Assembly: GCF_000376445.1 (NCBI RefSeq) | Contig: NZ_AQXI01000003.1 | Span: 62,001 to 126,000 of the forward strand | Direction: 5' to 3' | DNA: 64,000 nucleotides | Origin: Haladaptatus paucihalophilus DX253 | Lineage (GTDB): Archaea; Halobacteriota; Halobacteria; Halobacteriales; Haladaptataceae | Shown here: positions 33,835 to 41,544 of the stretch, piece after piece | Layout: each line of letters starts with the position of its first letter | Numbering within the stretch: position 1 is the first letter of the stretch | Notes under the pieces: model-generated | What the model was told of the DNA's origin: nothing | Databases searched by the model: none | Seen by the model: only the letters and a program-made list of their open reading frames with translations | Program-made: the position numbers and the translations under genes

Positions 33835-34692
33835 ATGGCAGACGACGCGGTAACGCCGCCGACGTTCGACCCCGACGAGGTACTGCACGTCGAAGACGAC
33901 CACTTCACGCCCGAGAACGTGGCTATCGTGACGGGCGCGGCCTCCGGAATCGGTCGTGCGACGACGCTCGCGCTCGCCGCGAACGACCTCACGGTGGTCG
34001 GGACGGACGTGGACGAGGACGGCCTGGCCGAGACGACCGACCGCGCCGAGGAGTTGGAACTCGGACGAAACGTCGAAACGGTAGTTGCCGACCTCACCGA
34101 CGAGGACGAGATAGACCGCATCGTCTCCCACGCGGCGGACGCGGGCGCGGTGAAATATCTGGTCAACGTCGCCGGACTCCAGCACATCGACCCCATCGAC
34201 GAGTTCCCGGCCGAGCGGTTCGACCTGCTCCACGACGTGATGGTCCGCGCGCCGTTCCTGCTGGCGAAGGCCTGCCTGCCCCACATGCGCGAGAGCGGCG
34301 ATGGAACGGGCTGTATCGGCAACATGGCGTCGGTTCACGGCCACTACACCACCTCCGATAAGGTGGCCTACAACGTCTCGAAGTTCGGCCTCCGCGGCCT
34401 CACGCAGTCCCTCGCCGCCGAGGGCGACGGCGACGTTCGCGCCTTCTCGGTCAGCACGGGCTACGTGAAGACGCCGCTCGTGACGGACCAGATACCGGAC
34501 ACCGCCGAACAGCGCGGTATCAGCGTGGACGAGGTGGTCGAGGACGTGATGCTGGGCCAAGCGCGGACGAAGGACATGATGACGCCGCAGGACGTGGCGA
34601 ACCTGTTCGTCTTCGGCTTCTCCAAACACGCGGACCACCTGAACGGCGGCGACCTGCTGTTCGACGGTGGCATGACGTTGACCTACGAGTGA
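33835..34692 (+). CDS. Short-chain dehydrogenase, 3-hydroxybutyrate dehydrogenase-like
   Basis: SDR of 285 residues with an acidic N-terminal extension of about 25 residues. Cofactor motif VTGAASGIGRA, NVAGLQH (NNAG variant), Ser in NMASVHG, and YNVSK (YxxxK). The block GLQHIDPIDEFPAERFD followed by ASVHGHYTTSDKVAYNVSKFGLRGLT is close to 3-hydroxybutyrate dehydrogenases. Its divergent orientation from livK across the operator suggests a joint role in breakdown of the transported acid. Other 3-hydroxyacyl substrates are possible. Confidence 0.88.
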   Translation: MADDAVTPPTFDPDEVLHVEDDHFTPENVAIVTGAASGIGRATTLALAANDLTVVGTDVDEDGLAETTDRAEELELGRNVETVVADLTDEDEIDRIVSHAADAGAVKYLVNVAGLQHIDPIDEFPAERFDLLHDVMVRAPFLLAKACLPHMRESGDGTGCIGNMASVHGHYTTSDKVAYNVSKFGLRGLTQSLAAEGDGDVRAFSVSTGYVKTPLVTDQIPDTAEQRGISVDEVVEDVMLGQARTKDMMTPQDVANLFVFGFSKHADHLNGGDLLFDGGMTLTYE

Positions 34693-34862
34693 GAACCGTC
34701 GTGACGTCCGACCGACTCGCGGAGGACGGCGTGTCCGTCGAACACCGGGACTACGAGGCGATGGTACACGGCTTTGCCAACATGCTCGGCGTCGTGGACA
34801 CGACGGACGAGTTTTTCGCCTACGCTGGCGAGCGACTACGGAGTACGTTCGAGGGAGAATAA
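34689..34862 (+). pseudogene. C-terminal fragment of an alpha/beta hydrolase (esterase)
   Basis: An open frame overlaps the SDR stop and encodes 57 residues: SDRLAEDGVSVEHRDYEAMVHGFANML, VVDTTDEFFAYAGERL. This is the end of an HSL-type carboxylesterase including the catalytic-triad histidine in the MVHGF motif; the nucleophile and acid domains are absent. It is therefore most likely a remnant of a gene deleted or replaced next to the dehydrogenase. If translated it could not be a hydrolase. Confidence 0.72.
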
Positions 34863-34865
34863 CGT

Positions 34866-35567
34866 TCAGTCGAGCAGTTCTAGCGCGTCCACGACGCGCT
34901 GTATCATCTTTCGCTGTCCGCGGCGGAGGTTCTTCGAGACGGCGGGTTTCGAGACGCCGAACTCGTCGGCCAGCGTGCCGAGGGTGGCCGACCGCGGACT
35001 CTGGAAGTAGCCGTCCCTGACGGCGTGTTCGAGCGTCTCGCGCTCCACGTCCGAGAGGTCCCGACAGCCGTCGATGAGCGTCATCGCGGCCCCCGCGTTC
35101 TGCACGAGGTTCTGTAGGTCCGGCAGGTCGGGCGTTTCGCGCGATACGACCTCGAACTCGTTGTTCCATTCGAGTTCCGAGAGCGCGCCCTCCGCGACGT
35201 CCTCGTGATCGAAGCCGACGTGCCACAGTTCGTGGCCGTCCTCGATGTAGAACGGGCCGGTGATGTAGCCGTCGTGGTTGCGGATGGACTCCATCGCCTC
35301 CGTCTGCCCGATGGTGGTTCGGATGTGCGCGACGTTCTCCCGCTTCGACAGCAGGGAACAGTCGTGCATGTTGTCGTGTTCGCGGAGCGCCCGTAGACCG
35401 TGTTCGAGTTCGGTTCGGTCGTCACCCTCGACCACCAACCGCGTCTCCAACTCCTCCCGCGCTCGATCGAAATCCCAGTGAACGGCCGAGTACGCCACGC
35501 CGTAATCGTCGGAGGAGTCGATGAACGGGCAGTCGTACTGCTCCATGTCCATCGTGAGGTCTATCAT
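34866..35567 (-). CDS. HTH-10 (bacterio-opsin activator-like) transcriptional regulator
   Basis: Protein of 233 residues. The N-terminal half is the haloarchaeal input domain; residues 175-225 are the HTH-10 domain: SDVERETLEHAVRDGYFQSPRSATLGTLADEFGVSKPAVSKNLRRG. Regulators of this type are usually pathway-specific. Situated between the transporter/SDR unit and the ligase/hydrolase unit, it is the natural candidate to bind the shared palindrome. That link is an inference. A TATA box is expected near 35595-35605. Confidence 0.88.
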   Translation of the reverse strand: MIDLTMDMEQYDCPFIDSSDDYGVAYSAVHWDFDRAREELETRLVVEGDDRTELEHGLRALREHDNMHDCSLLSKRENVAHIRTTIGQTEAMESIRNHDGYITGPFYIEDGHELWHVGFDHEDVAEGALSELEWNNEFEVVSRETPDLPDLQNLVQNAGAAMTLIDGCRDLSDVERETLEHAVRDGYFQSPRSATLGTLADEFGVSKPAVSKNLRRGQRKMIQRVVDALELLD

Positions 35568-35683
35568 TATCGTTCGCTCTGTTACCGCGGAACATACGTA
35601 AGACGAGTTAAAATAGTTTCCTTATCGCTCGTTGCTGGCTGATTTCTCCTGTCGATAGTGAAAAAAGGCGGTGACGTCGATAT

Positions 35684-35887
35684 TCACGGACCGGTTGCAT
35701 TCTCCTCGTTGCGTCGCAGATACTGAAAGACGAGTGCGAACGCCAGCCCACCGGCGGCACCCGTAATCACGGGGGCAACCAGTGCCCCGTCGAAGACGAA
35801 CACACTGAGCACACCCCATATCCCCGCCCACAGCACGACTATGATGGTCGAGTAGACCCATGGATTTTCGAGGCTGAAGACATCCAT
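35684..35887 (-). CDS. Small two-TM membrane protein, paralogue of the 36012 gene
   Basis: Protein of 67 residues starting MDVFSLENPWVYSTI. The open frame extends 78 codons upstream, but that part is basic, glycine-rich and unlike coding sequence. Two TM helices (about residues 12-32 and 38-57) and a charged tail LRRNEENATGP. It is similar in order of residues to its neighbour at 36012 (E-P-V, IxVLxxxxWxxxxVxxF, GA-GG/CG-FxLxxxF), so the pair looks like a tandem duplication. Lower G+C than surrounding genes. Function unknown. Confidence 0.6.
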   Translation of the reverse strand: MDVFSLENPWVYSTIIVVLWAGIWGVLSVFVFDGALVAPVITGAAGGLAFALVFQYLRRNEENATGP

Positions 35888-36011
35888 AGCTGAAATTGGT
35901 TTTACACTACCATATCTGTGTTGGAAATATATGCCGTTCAGTATCTCTCTCGTAGCTATCGAACCGTCCGTTCGAAAGGGTACGACGACGCTCGACGGAA
36001 ACTGACTCGAA

Positions 36012-36218
36012 TCACGCGTCGCCCCCCCCCCGCCGTTTCCGCCATCGGTCGAAGACGTAGATGAGGGACAGAAAGAATCCGCACCTCGCACCGGACACCG
36101 CTTGGTTAACCGGACGTTCACCGAAGAAGAGAACTCCTATAGTCACCCACGCCACTGCACTGAGGATGATCATTCCGGGTACGAAGACCGACGGTTTTTC
36201 CGGGCGCATTTTCTTCAT
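36012..36218 (-). CDS. Small two-TM membrane protein, paralogue of the 35684 gene
   Basis: Protein of 68 residues: MKKMRPEKPSVFVPGMIILSAVAWVTIGVLFFGERPV and NQAVSGARCGFFLSLIYVFDRWRKRRGGGDA. Two TM helices with a positive cytoplasmic tail. The C-terminal GGG is encoded by a run of ten C on the plus strand, which is a possible slippage site affecting only the last residues. It is a paralogue of the next gene downstream on the same strand. Function unknown. Confidence 0.62.
   Translation of the reverse strand: MKKMRPEKPSVFVPGMIILSAVAWVTIGVLFFGERPVNQAVSGARCGFFLSLIYVFDRWRKRRGGGDA
36022..36031. repeat. Homopolymer of ten C
   Basis: A run of ten C (G on the coding strand) near the 3' end of the 36012 gene. 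Length changes here would shift the last four or five codons. It is the longest single-base run noticed in the window. Confidence 0.85.
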
Positions 36219-36304
36219 TACGACACCATTGTTCCGGACATCAGATCAGAATTAGCTCCCTAAATCCAAACTCCTTTTCTAGCCCGACGAATCGGATTCG
36301 ACGG

Positions 36305-38005
36305 CTATTTCGCCTCCCCGAACTCCGACTTCACCGCTTCCCTATCTATCTTCGACGGCCCGGACATCGGCATCCCGTCCACGAACGCGAGGTGGCGCGG
36401 GCGCTTGAACCGCGCGAGTTTGCCGTCGAGAAACGCCTCCAAATCGGATAGCGTGAGCGACTCGTCACCCTCGACGACCGCTTTTCCGACCTGTCCCCAC
36501 TTCTCGTGGGGGACGCCGACTACGACGACTTCCTCGACCTTCGGGTGGTCGGCGATGACGTCCTCGACTTCGGCGGGGTAGACGTTCTCGCCGCCGCTGA
36601 CGTACATGTTCTTCTTTCGGCCCTCGATGTAGACGTAGCCGTCCTCGTCCACGCGCGCGAGGTCGCCCGTGGACACCCACTCGCCGGTAGATTCGCGCCC
36701 CTCGTCTTCCGGGCTTCCATTCGCCTCGCTCACGGGTATCCCGAACGTCTCCGCGCTCTCCTCCGGATTCTTCCAGTAGCGGTCGGCGGCGTGGGGCGAG
36801 GCGAGTTCGAGTTCGCCGATGGTCCCTGACGGGAGCGGTTCGCCGTCGTCGTCCACGACGCGGGCATCGACGTGCATTGCGGGAACGCCCACGCTGTCGG
36901 ATTTCTCGTGGGACCAGCCGTCCGGCAGGGTGAAGTTGTTCGGTCCGCACTCGGTGAGCCCGTAGCCCTGCGAGAGTTCGATGCCGCGGTCCCACCACGC
37001 CTCCATCACCGAGTTGCGGCACGGGCCGCCGCCGCTCTTGGCGAAGCGGAGCGTCGAGAGGTCGGTGTCGTCCCACTCGTCGTGGTGACACATCATCCGC
37101 AGGACGGCGGGGACCGCGACGAGGACGGTCGCCCCTTCCGACTCCACCAGTCGGAGCACGGACTCGGGGTCGAACTCGCGGGCGATGACCACCCGCGCGC
37201 CGAGGTGGAAGAGGGGGACCGTGAGGACGTTCCACCCGCCGGTGTGGAACAGCGGGAACACCATCGGCGTCACGTCCTCCGGGCGCAACCCCCACGCAGT
37301 GATGGTGTTGAAGGAGTTCCAGAGGACGGAGCCGTGGGTGATGACCGTCTCCTTCGGGACGCCCGTGGAACCGCCCGTGTGCAGGAAGAGGTGCGGGTCG
37401 TCCATCGACACGTCGGCGGTTTCGACCGGCGAACCGTCCACCGGACGGACCGAATTCCACGACCGCCATTCGTCCTCTCTCCATTCGTCCCCCCGCCATT
37501 CGCCCTCTCGTGATTCGGCCGCGTGCGATGCGGACCCGTCCGACGGGTCCGAATCGCTTTCCGACGAATCCTCGTCCGCCGGGAGCGTGACGACCGTCGT
37601 TTCGAACTCGCGGGCGTCGTGGGACAGCACGTCGGCGGCGAGCTCGGCGAAGGGCGCTTCCACGACGAGCAGTTCCGGTTCGACGTCGTTCAGCATCTGC
37701 ACCAGTTCGCGCGGTGCGAGGCGGTGTGAGAGCGGTGCGAGCACGCCGCCGGTCTTCCCGGTGGCGAAAAAGCAGTCGATGAGTTCCGGACGGTTGCGCG
37801 AGAGGACGGCGACGCGCTCGCCGTCGGCAACCCCGTGTTCGCGGAGCAGTCGGGCGGTGCGGTTCGCCCGTCGGTCGAGTTCGCGGTAGGTGTAGCGCTC
37901 GCCCGTGGTGGCGTCTACCAGCCCCACCGCGTCGGGAGAGAGTTGCGCCCGCTTTTCGCTCCACGCGCCGACCCATTCGTACGGCCGCGTCGAGTGCTCA
38001 GGCAT
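36305..38005 (-). CDS. Acyl-CoA ligase/synthetase (AMP-forming)
   Basis: ANL-superfamily enzyme of 566 residues. It activates a carboxylic acid with ATP and CoA. Phosphate-binding loop HTGGSTGVPKE, A5 QGYGLTECGP, A7 STGDLARVDEDGYVYIEGRKKNMYVSGGENV, catalytic lysine near GPSKID. Residues 145-190 are a polar insertion with four degenerate EWR-type repeats made by a 15-nt tandem DNA repeat. It overlaps the hydrolase gene by 8 nt and so forms one transcript with it. The natural acid is unknown. Confidence 0.93.
   Translation of the reverse strand: MPEHSTRPYEWVGAWSEKRAQLSPDAVGLVDATTGERYTYRELDRRANRTARLLREHGVADGERVAVLSRNRPELIDCFFATGKTGGVLAPLSHRLAPRELVQMLNDVEPELLVVEAPFAELAADVLSHDAREFETTVVTLPADEDSSESDSDPSDGSASHAAESREGEWRGDEWREDEWRSWNSVRPVDGSPVETADVSMDDPHLFLHTGGSTGVPKETVITHGSVLWNSFNTITAWGLRPEDVTPMVFPLFHTGGWNVLTVPLFHLGARVVIAREFDPESVLRLVESEGATVLVAVPAVLRMMCHHDEWDDTDLSTLRFAKSGGGPCRNSVMEAWWDRGIELSQGYGLTECGPNNFTLPDGWSHEKSDSVGVPAMHVDARVVDDDGEPLPSGTIGELELASPHAADRYWKNPEESAETFGIPVSEANGSPEDEGRESTGEWVSTGDLARVDEDGYVYIEGRKKNMYVSGGENVYPAEVEDVIADHPKVEEVVVVGVPHEKWGQVGKAVVEGDESLTLSDLEAFLDGKLARFKRPRHLAFVDGMPMSGPSKIDREAVKSEFGEAK
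37464..37523. repeat. Four degenerate 15-nt tandem repeats inside the acyl-CoA ligase gene
   Basis: Units CGCCATTCGTCCTCT, CTCCATTCGTCCCCC, CGCCATTCGCCCTCT and CGTGATTCGGCCGCG follow each other without gaps. They encode the repeated EWR/EDEWR-like insertion and keep the frame. Confidence 0.8.
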
Positions 38006-38801
38006 CGTCGAGGAAGGTTCGGAGTCGTTCGTTTACCGCCCCGGACTGCTCGATGAAGAAGAGATGTGGTCCGCCCTCGAAGGGTTCGAGTTCCGCGTGC
38101 GGGATGCGGTCGGCGAGCAGTTCGGCGTTCTCGAAAGGTAGTACGCTGTCCGCGGTTCCGTGCGCGATGAGGGTCGGGAGCGAGAGTTCACCGAGACGGT
38201 CGCTGGCGTCGAAGTTCGTGACGCCCATCGCCTGTGCTCCCCTCGCTTCGTCGGACGCGTCACCCGCCAGTCGCCAGTCCACGATGTCCGAGAGGAGGTC
38301 GTCGTGCTCCGCGGCGAACTCCTCGGTCATCGCGGGGGCCATCTTGTAGCGAATCGCCTCGCGTTCGTCGCACCCCTCGGGCACGTCGAACATCCGTTCC
38401 TGCGTCTCCGGCGGCGTCGGCACCCCCTCGTCGCCGCCCGGCGTGGTGCAGAGGAGAGAAAGCGTCTGCGCCCGGTTGTAGTCGAGCGCGTACTGCTGGG
38501 CTATCATCCCGCCCATGCTCGCACCGACGACGTGTACCGATTCGACGCCGACGGCCGCGAGTACCGCTTCGAGGTCGCCCGCCATCTCCTCGATGCTGTA
38601 GGGACCGTCCGGCGCGTCGGAATCCCCCGTCCCGCGGTTGTCCCACACGATGACGCGATAGTCGTCCGCGAACGCCTCGCGTTGCCAGCGCCACATCCAC
38701 CGCCCGTAGCCGAGTCCTTCCACGAAAACGATGGGGTCGGCGTCCGTCGGTCCGTGCTCCTCGTAGTAGAGCGAAACGCCGTCGTTGTCGGTAAATGGCA
38801 T
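37998..38801 (-). CDS. Alpha/beta hydrolase, 3-oxoadipate enol-lactonase/haloperoxidase-like
   Basis: Protein of 267 residues. Oxyanion region VFVEGLGYGRWMWRWQ, nucleophile Ser in VGASMGGMIAQ, acid Asp in HGTADSVLP, and His in EGGPHLFFIEQ. The start at 38801 (MPFTDNDGVSLYYEE) is preferred over the longer frame. Ester or lactone hydrolysis is expected. It is the first gene of a two-gene unit with the ligase; a palindromic operator lies 38-53 nt upstream. Confidence 0.9.
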   Translation of the reverse strand: MPFTDNDGVSLYYEEHGPTDADPIVFVEGLGYGRWMWRWQREAFADDYRVIVWDNRGTGDSDAPDGPYSIEEMAGDLEAVLAAVGVESVHVVGASMGGMIAQQYALDYNRAQTLSLLCTTPGGDEGVPTPPETQERMFDVPEGCDEREAIRYKMAPAMTEEFAAEHDDLLSDIVDWRLAGDASDEARGAQAMGVTNFDASDRLGELSLPTLIAHGTADSVLPFENAELLADRIPHAELEPFEGGPHLFFIEQSGAVNERLRTFLDDA

Positions 38802-38838
38802 GCGTATTGCGACGTATGAGCGTGTAATCAACCCCCTG

Positions 38839-38854
38839 TTTTACATGTTAACCC
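38839..38854. promoter_or_regulatory. Candidate operator B, divergent hydrolase/MaoC promoter
   Basis: TTTTACATGTTAACCC on the plus strand. Its complement GGGTTAACATGTAAAA matches operator A at 33751 in 14 of 16 positions, including 12 consecutive. The site is 38-53 nt from the hydrolase ATG, nearly the same spacing as operator A from livK, and 35-50 nt from the MaoC ATG. Confidence 0.6.
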
Positions 38855-38888
38855 GGAGATTCATTCCGGCCGGGGACCGAGTTCGGGT

Positions 38889-39281
38889 ATGCCAGTCGCA
38901 TCCGTCGGGGACTCCGAAACGGCAACGTTGGAACTGACGCAGGAACGAATCGACCGGTTCGCGGCGCTCACCGGCGACGAGAACCCGCTCCACGTGGACG
39001 CCGACTACGCCGAGGACGGACTGTTCGGGGGTCGCGTCGCCCACGGTGCGCTCACGGCCAGCGTCGTCAGCGCCGCGCTCGCGGCGCTCCCCGGCGACAT
39101 CGTGTATCTCTCCCAGAACATCGACTTCGAGAATCCCGTCCGGCCGGGGGAAACCGTCAGCGCGACGGCGACCGTGACCGAGGATTTGGGCACGGACCGC
39201 CTCGCGGTGGAAATCAGCGCGGAAACCGACCGGGAAGTCCTCTCCGGCGAGGCGACAGTCATGTCGCTTCCGCACGAATAG
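38889..39281 (+). CDS. MaoC-family (R)-enoyl-CoA hydratase-like protein
   Basis: Hot-dog fold of 130 residues with the hydratase 2 motif FAALTGDENPLHVDADYAED, including the catalytic Asp and His, then LFGGRVAHGALTAS and VRPGETVSATATV. It should hydrate a 2-enoyl-CoA to (R)-3-hydroxyacyl-CoA. It is divergent from the hydrolase-ligase pair across operator B, consistent with CoA-ester catabolism. Confidence 0.92.
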   Translation: MPVASVGDSETATLELTQERIDRFAALTGDENPLHVDADYAEDGLFGGRVAHGALTASVVSAALAALPGDIVYLSQNIDFENPVRPGETVSATATVTEDLGTDRLAVEISAETDREVLSGEATVMSLPHE

Positions 39282-39283
39282 GG

Positions 39284-39742
39284 TCACCAACCGTATCGCC
39301 CTGTTTCTGCGCCACAAACTTCGCAGTAGAACACGACTTCGCCGTCCGACTCTTCGGGGACTGCTGGCGTTCGCTCCTCACACGACGGGCACGTTCGGCG
39401 GAGGTCCATCGGTTCGTCGCTACGCGGCGCACCGAGTGCGAGGACGACGAGTCGGTCGCCCCCGTCGTTCCTCCCCTGTTGCCACTCGCCCGGTGCGAAC
39501 CGTATCAGTTCCCCGGCGTCTACTTCGACATCTCCGTCCTCGGTTTCGAACGTCGCCGTGCCCGAGAGGACGTAGAACACTTCCTCCTGCTTGTGATGGC
39601 GGTGATAGCAATCGCCGATGTGTTCGCCGGAAGCGCGTTCGTAGTAGTTGAGTGCGAGGCCGGTAGCCCCGAGCGCTTCGGTGAGCGGTTGGAATGCGCG
39701 GGACGCGTGGCCGTTCGTATCCTCTATTGCGACTTTCTTCAT
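39284..39742 (-). CDS. Cupin-domain protein with C-terminal zinc ribbon
   Basis: Protein of 152 residues. Cupin motif 1 is HRHHKQEEVFYVLSGTATFET and motif 2 EWQQGRNDGGDRLVVLALG, with metal-binding His/Glu. The C-terminus has CPSCEE and CEVCG, a zinc ribbon. The start at 39742 (MKKVAIEDTN) is chosen over the longer frame by comparison to the conserved beginning. It converges on the MaoC gene with two bases between the stops. Function unknown; often a sensor or small-molecule enzyme. Confidence 0.88.
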   Translation of the reverse strand: MKKVAIEDTNGHASRAFQPLTEALGATGLALNYYERASGEHIGDCYHRHHKQEEVFYVLSGTATFETEDGDVEVDAGELIRFAPGEWQQGRNDGGDRLVVLALGAPRSDEPMDLRRTCPSCEERTPAVPEESDGEVVFYCEVCGAETGRYGW

Positions 39743-39858
39743 CTCGTGTGGATTCACGTGGATGTCGATAATGGTTTTCCACACCCCGAAAGTGCCGCCG
39801 AACTACCGACTCGTATCGCCCGCTGTACTTTTACCTGTGCCCGTTGCTCACATGAGCC

Positions 39859-41205
39859 ATGACGACGACAGCAGAACTCGCGGATTTCGTCGCGGAAACG
39901 ACCTACGATGATCTTTCGGAGGACACGGTGGACGAACTCAAAAAGCGGGTGCTCGACTCGGTGGGAATCGCCGTGGGAGCGATGGGCGAAAAACCCGTCG
40001 AGGCGGTTCGCGCGACCGTCGAGGAGATGGGTGACGGCGGGGACTGTACGCTCTGGGGTGGCGGAAGCGCGTCCCCGCCGGACGCGACCATGCTGAACAC
40101 GGCGTACGTCCGGTATCTCGACTACATGGACTCGTTTCTCGCACCCGGCGAGACGCCGCATCCGAGCGACAACATCGCCGCCGCAATCGTGTGCGGGGAG
40201 TACGAGGGGTGTACGGGGGAAGACCTCATCACCGCCATCGCCGTCGCGTACGAGGTGCAGGCCGAACTGGCGTGGAACGCGCCAGTTCGGGACAGAGGAT
40301 GGGACCACGTTACCCACACCGTCATCTCGGCGACGGCGGGCGCGTCGAAACTGCTCGGGTTGGACCGCGAGGAAACCCGGTCCGCCATCGGCATCGCCGG
40401 AACCGCGCACAACGCCCTCCGGGTGACGCGGACCGAGGGCATTTCGGAGTGGAAGGGTCTCGCCTCAGCGAACGCCGCGCGAAACGCCGTCTACTCGGCG
40501 ATGCTGGCGAAAAACGGCGTCGAGGGGCCGACGAACCTCTTCGAGGGGCAAAAGGGATGGAAGCATATCGTCTCCGGCGAGTTCGACGTCGACCTGTCGC
40601 CGGGCGAGCGCGTCCACGACGTGATGACGAAGCGGTACGTCGCCGAGACGTACGCCCAGTCGGCCGTCGAGGGAATCATCGAGTTGGCGAAGCGCGAGGA
40701 CATCGACCCCGACGACGTGGAATCGATTCACCTCGATACGTTCGCGGGTGCGAAACTCATCATCGGCGGCGGCGAGGGGTCGCGCTACGAGGTGGAGACG
40801 AAGGCGCAAGCCGACCACTCCCTGCCATACATGCTCGCCGTGTCGCTCATCGACCGCGAGATGACGAACGCGCAGTACGACCCGGACCGAATCCGACGGG
40901 ACGACGTACAGGAACTCCTTCGAACCGTCGAAGTGGAGGAGGACGGGGACCTCACGGACCGCTTCGAGGCGGGCGAGATGCCCGCGAACATCGACGTGGT
41001 GATGGACGACGGCACGACGTACCACGTCGAGAAGGACGACTTCGCGGGCCATCCGAACAACTCGATGTCGTGGGAACAGGTTGAATCGAAGTTCGAGCGG
41101 ATGACCGAATCCCGATACGACGAAGCGCACCGGGGGGACATCATCGAGACGGTACGCGGACTCGAAGACCGGGATGCCGACGACATCGTGCGGTTACTCG
41201 ACTAA
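39859..41205 (+). CDS. MmgE/PrpD family protein (2-methylcitrate dehydratase-like)
   Basis: Protein of 448 residues covering the whole family: LKKRVLDSVGIAVGAMG, DATMLNTAYVRYLDYMDSF (the DxxD region), GWDHVTHTVISATAGASKLLGL, and GYKHI-like GWKHIV. Members include 2-methylcitrate dehydratase (propionate catabolism) and cis-aconitate decarboxylase. No prpB, prpC or acn gene is adjacent, so the substrate is uncertain. It is divergent from the cupin gene. A role in degrading a short-chain or branched acid fits the neighbouring cluster. Confidence 0.92.
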   Translation: MTTTAELADFVAETTYDDLSEDTVDELKKRVLDSVGIAVGAMGEKPVEAVRATVEEMGDGGDCTLWGGGSASPPDATMLNTAYVRYLDYMDSFLAPGETPHPSDNIAAAIVCGEYEGCTGEDLITAIAVAYEVQAELAWNAPVRDRGWDHVTHTVISATAGASKLLGLDREETRSAIGIAGTAHNALRVTRTEGISEWKGLASANAARNAVYSAMLAKNGVEGPTNLFEGQKGWKHIVSGEFDVDLSPGERVHDVMTKRYVAETYAQSAVEGIIELAKREDIDPDDVESIHLDTFAGAKLIIGGGEGSRYEVETKAQADHSLPYMLAVSLIDREMTNAQYDPDRIRRDDVQELLRTVEVEEDGDLTDRFEAGEMPANIDVVMDDGTTYHVEKDDFAGHPNNSMSWEQVESKFERMTESRYDEAHRGDIIETVRGLEDRDADDIVRLLD

Positions 41206-41544
41206 CGGCGGCGCGTCAGCCCTCGGTTAACTCCCGGATATGCTGACAATGGATAGCATATAACTTGACTGGAAGCTCGAACATATTATATGTTTTATGA
41301 TATTTATCGTCCGGTCGGCTGCGCTTTATCGGATAAGTTAGCCGAACTGTGTTGGACCGAAAGACCTGAATTCGGCTGTATCGTCCGGCTTATCCTGCTT
41401 ACCTCACCTCGATGAAGGTAGCCATCAGGTACCGACCCGCCGCGTCGAAAAAACGGTCCTCTCCATTGAAATACAGTTGCGACGACACGAGAAAGTGGAC
41501 GATGAACACACGACGACGTGTCGGTGTCGTCCAAGGTGAATACA
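41206..41544. other. A+T-rich intergenic region with palindrome and hairpin
   Basis: 339 nt without a supported gene. It contains the 13-nt palindrome ACATATTATATGT (41281-41293) and a 31-nt stem-loop (41315-41345) with outer arms TCGGCT/AGCCGA and inner TTATC/GATAA. Near the 3' end, GACGACAC (41481) and GTGTCGTC (41524) could pair in the leader of the secreted-protein mRNA. The shared ATCGTCCGG occurs twice (41306 and 41378 area). Confidence 0.55.
41281..41293. promoter_or_regulatory. Perfect 13-nt AT-rich palindrome
   Basis: ACATATTATATGT, followed by TTTTATGATATTTATC. It may be a TATA region or operator for a transcript running toward the secreted-protein gene; the distance to its ATG is about 250 nt, so the link is weak. 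Confidence 0.35.

Noticed and set aside
38802-38888. Possible small gene in the hydrolase/MaoC gap
   Set aside because: Only 87 nt and occupied by promoter elements. No start with coding character.
40000-40200. Short strings resembling operator B near the cupin/prpD promoter (for example TTTTACCTG at 39830)
   Set aside because: Only partial similarity over 8-9 positions; too weak to include the MmgE/PrpD gene in the regulon on this evidence.
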